Source of the DNA: SAR324 cluster bacterium
GTDB lineage: Bacteria > SAR324 > NAC60-12
Reading direction: 5' to 3'
Assembly: GCA_015232315.1 (NCBI GenBank)
Contig: JADFZZ010000008.1
Span: 62,001 to 126,000, forward strand
DNA length: 64,000 nucleotides
The position numbers were made by a program, and so were the translations under genes. Under the pieces are notes generated by a model. It worked only from the letters and a program-made list of their open reading frames with translations, was not told where the DNA came from and searched no databases. Every line of letters begins with the position of its first letter. The first letter of the stretch is position 1. This document shows, in pieces, positions 63,942-64,000 of this stretch.

Positions 63942-64000
63942 ATGGGTGATGAGGATTTAGAATTTAATTTTGACGACCTGGATCTCGGCGACGACAGCGA
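63942..64000 (+). CDS. Start of an acidic protein, cut by the window edge
   Basis: Only the first 19 codons are inside the window. They read MGDEDLEFNFDDLDLGDDS, highly acidic with alternating hydrophobic residues. AAGGAA lies nine bases before the ATG, and it is divergent from glnD with about 190 bases between. Nothing more can be said. Confidence 0.6.
   Translation, partial: MGDEDLEFNFDDLDLGDDS

Noticed and set aside
1-64000. CRISPR array, tRNA, rRNA, insertion sequence or prophage
   Set aside because: Scanned for regular repeats, cloverleaf ends and transposase or integrase motifs; none was seen.

Overview
The window is a gene-dense stretch (about 58 protein genes, moderate GC, no rRNA, tRNA, CRISPR array or transposase seen) from the chromosome of a Gram-negative, diderm bacterium. 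Evidence for an outer membrane and periplasm includes an alginate-export/porin-like beta barrel, a Do-type protease, RseP, an AMIN-domain amidase, and Mpl, a recycling ligase for meso-diaminopimelate muropeptides. The mix of a CheZ-like protein, many PAS, receiver and FHA signalling proteins and an archaeal-type phosphoglycerate mutase suggests a deltaproteobacterial-grade lineage (for example Desulfobacterota or SAR324-like). That placement is an inference from gene content only.

Layout. 1-2400 (+): an acyl-CoA ligase and a YceI-like protein. 2441-4696 (-): a cyclic-nucleotide-domain histidine kinase with a receiver/HATPase partner. 4888-5757 (+): a DMT transporter. 5810-20738 is one long minus-strand block. 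In transcription order it holds an HtrA protease, a PurD-PurE fusion, PurN, a PRPP-synthetase-like protein, MoxR, TrkA, a small exported protein, FtsA, FtsZ with a very long linker, then a tightly overlapping trio: membrane-FHA, VWA-FHA and an HD phosphohydrolase. 21131-21499 (+): a small unknown gene. 21501-33317 (-), in transcription order: rsmD, nadA-nadB-nadC, uppS, cdsA, a HicB-like gene and a hicB-hicA pair, dxr, rseP, an ATP-cone 2-phosphoglycerate-kinase-like protein and apgM. 33477-34940 (+): an S41-peptidase-like exported protein. 34948-38894 (-): rplM, rpsI, an alpha/beta hydrolase, argJ and a Cys-cluster protein. 39234-41986 (+): a PAS-GGDEF diguanylate cyclase, a CheZ-like protein and chorismate mutase. 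42253-44060 (+): an unknown acidic protein and rsgA in AT-richer DNA. 44210-50306 (-): an enoyl-CoA hydratase-family protein, three unrecognised proteins (one with a degenerate receiver) and a beta-barrel protein. 50740-52419 (+): a K+ channel with two RCK units. Then mreB (-), secA (+), a second receiver/HATPase protein (-), mpl and amidase (+), an enlarged GlnD (-) and the first codons of an acidic protein (+).

How the genes work together. Envelope and cell-shape functions dominate: FtsA/FtsZ, MreB, UppS, CdsA, Dxr, RseP, HtrA, Mpl, amidase, SecA. They are mixed with NAD, purine and isoprenoid biosynthesis. The usual uppS-cdsA-dxr-rseP series is interrupted by small HicA/HicB-type genes, and a 17-bp piece of the cdsA 3' end is repeated on the far side of one of them. 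The most unusual items are the PurD-PurE fusion, the apgM/2PGK-like pair with a tandem ATP-cone region, the FHA-VWA-HD trio, two receiver proteins whose output is an RsbW-like ATPase fold, the cysteine-motif PAS cyclase beside a CheZ-like protein lacking the expected catalytic Gln, and the 1139-residue GlnD.
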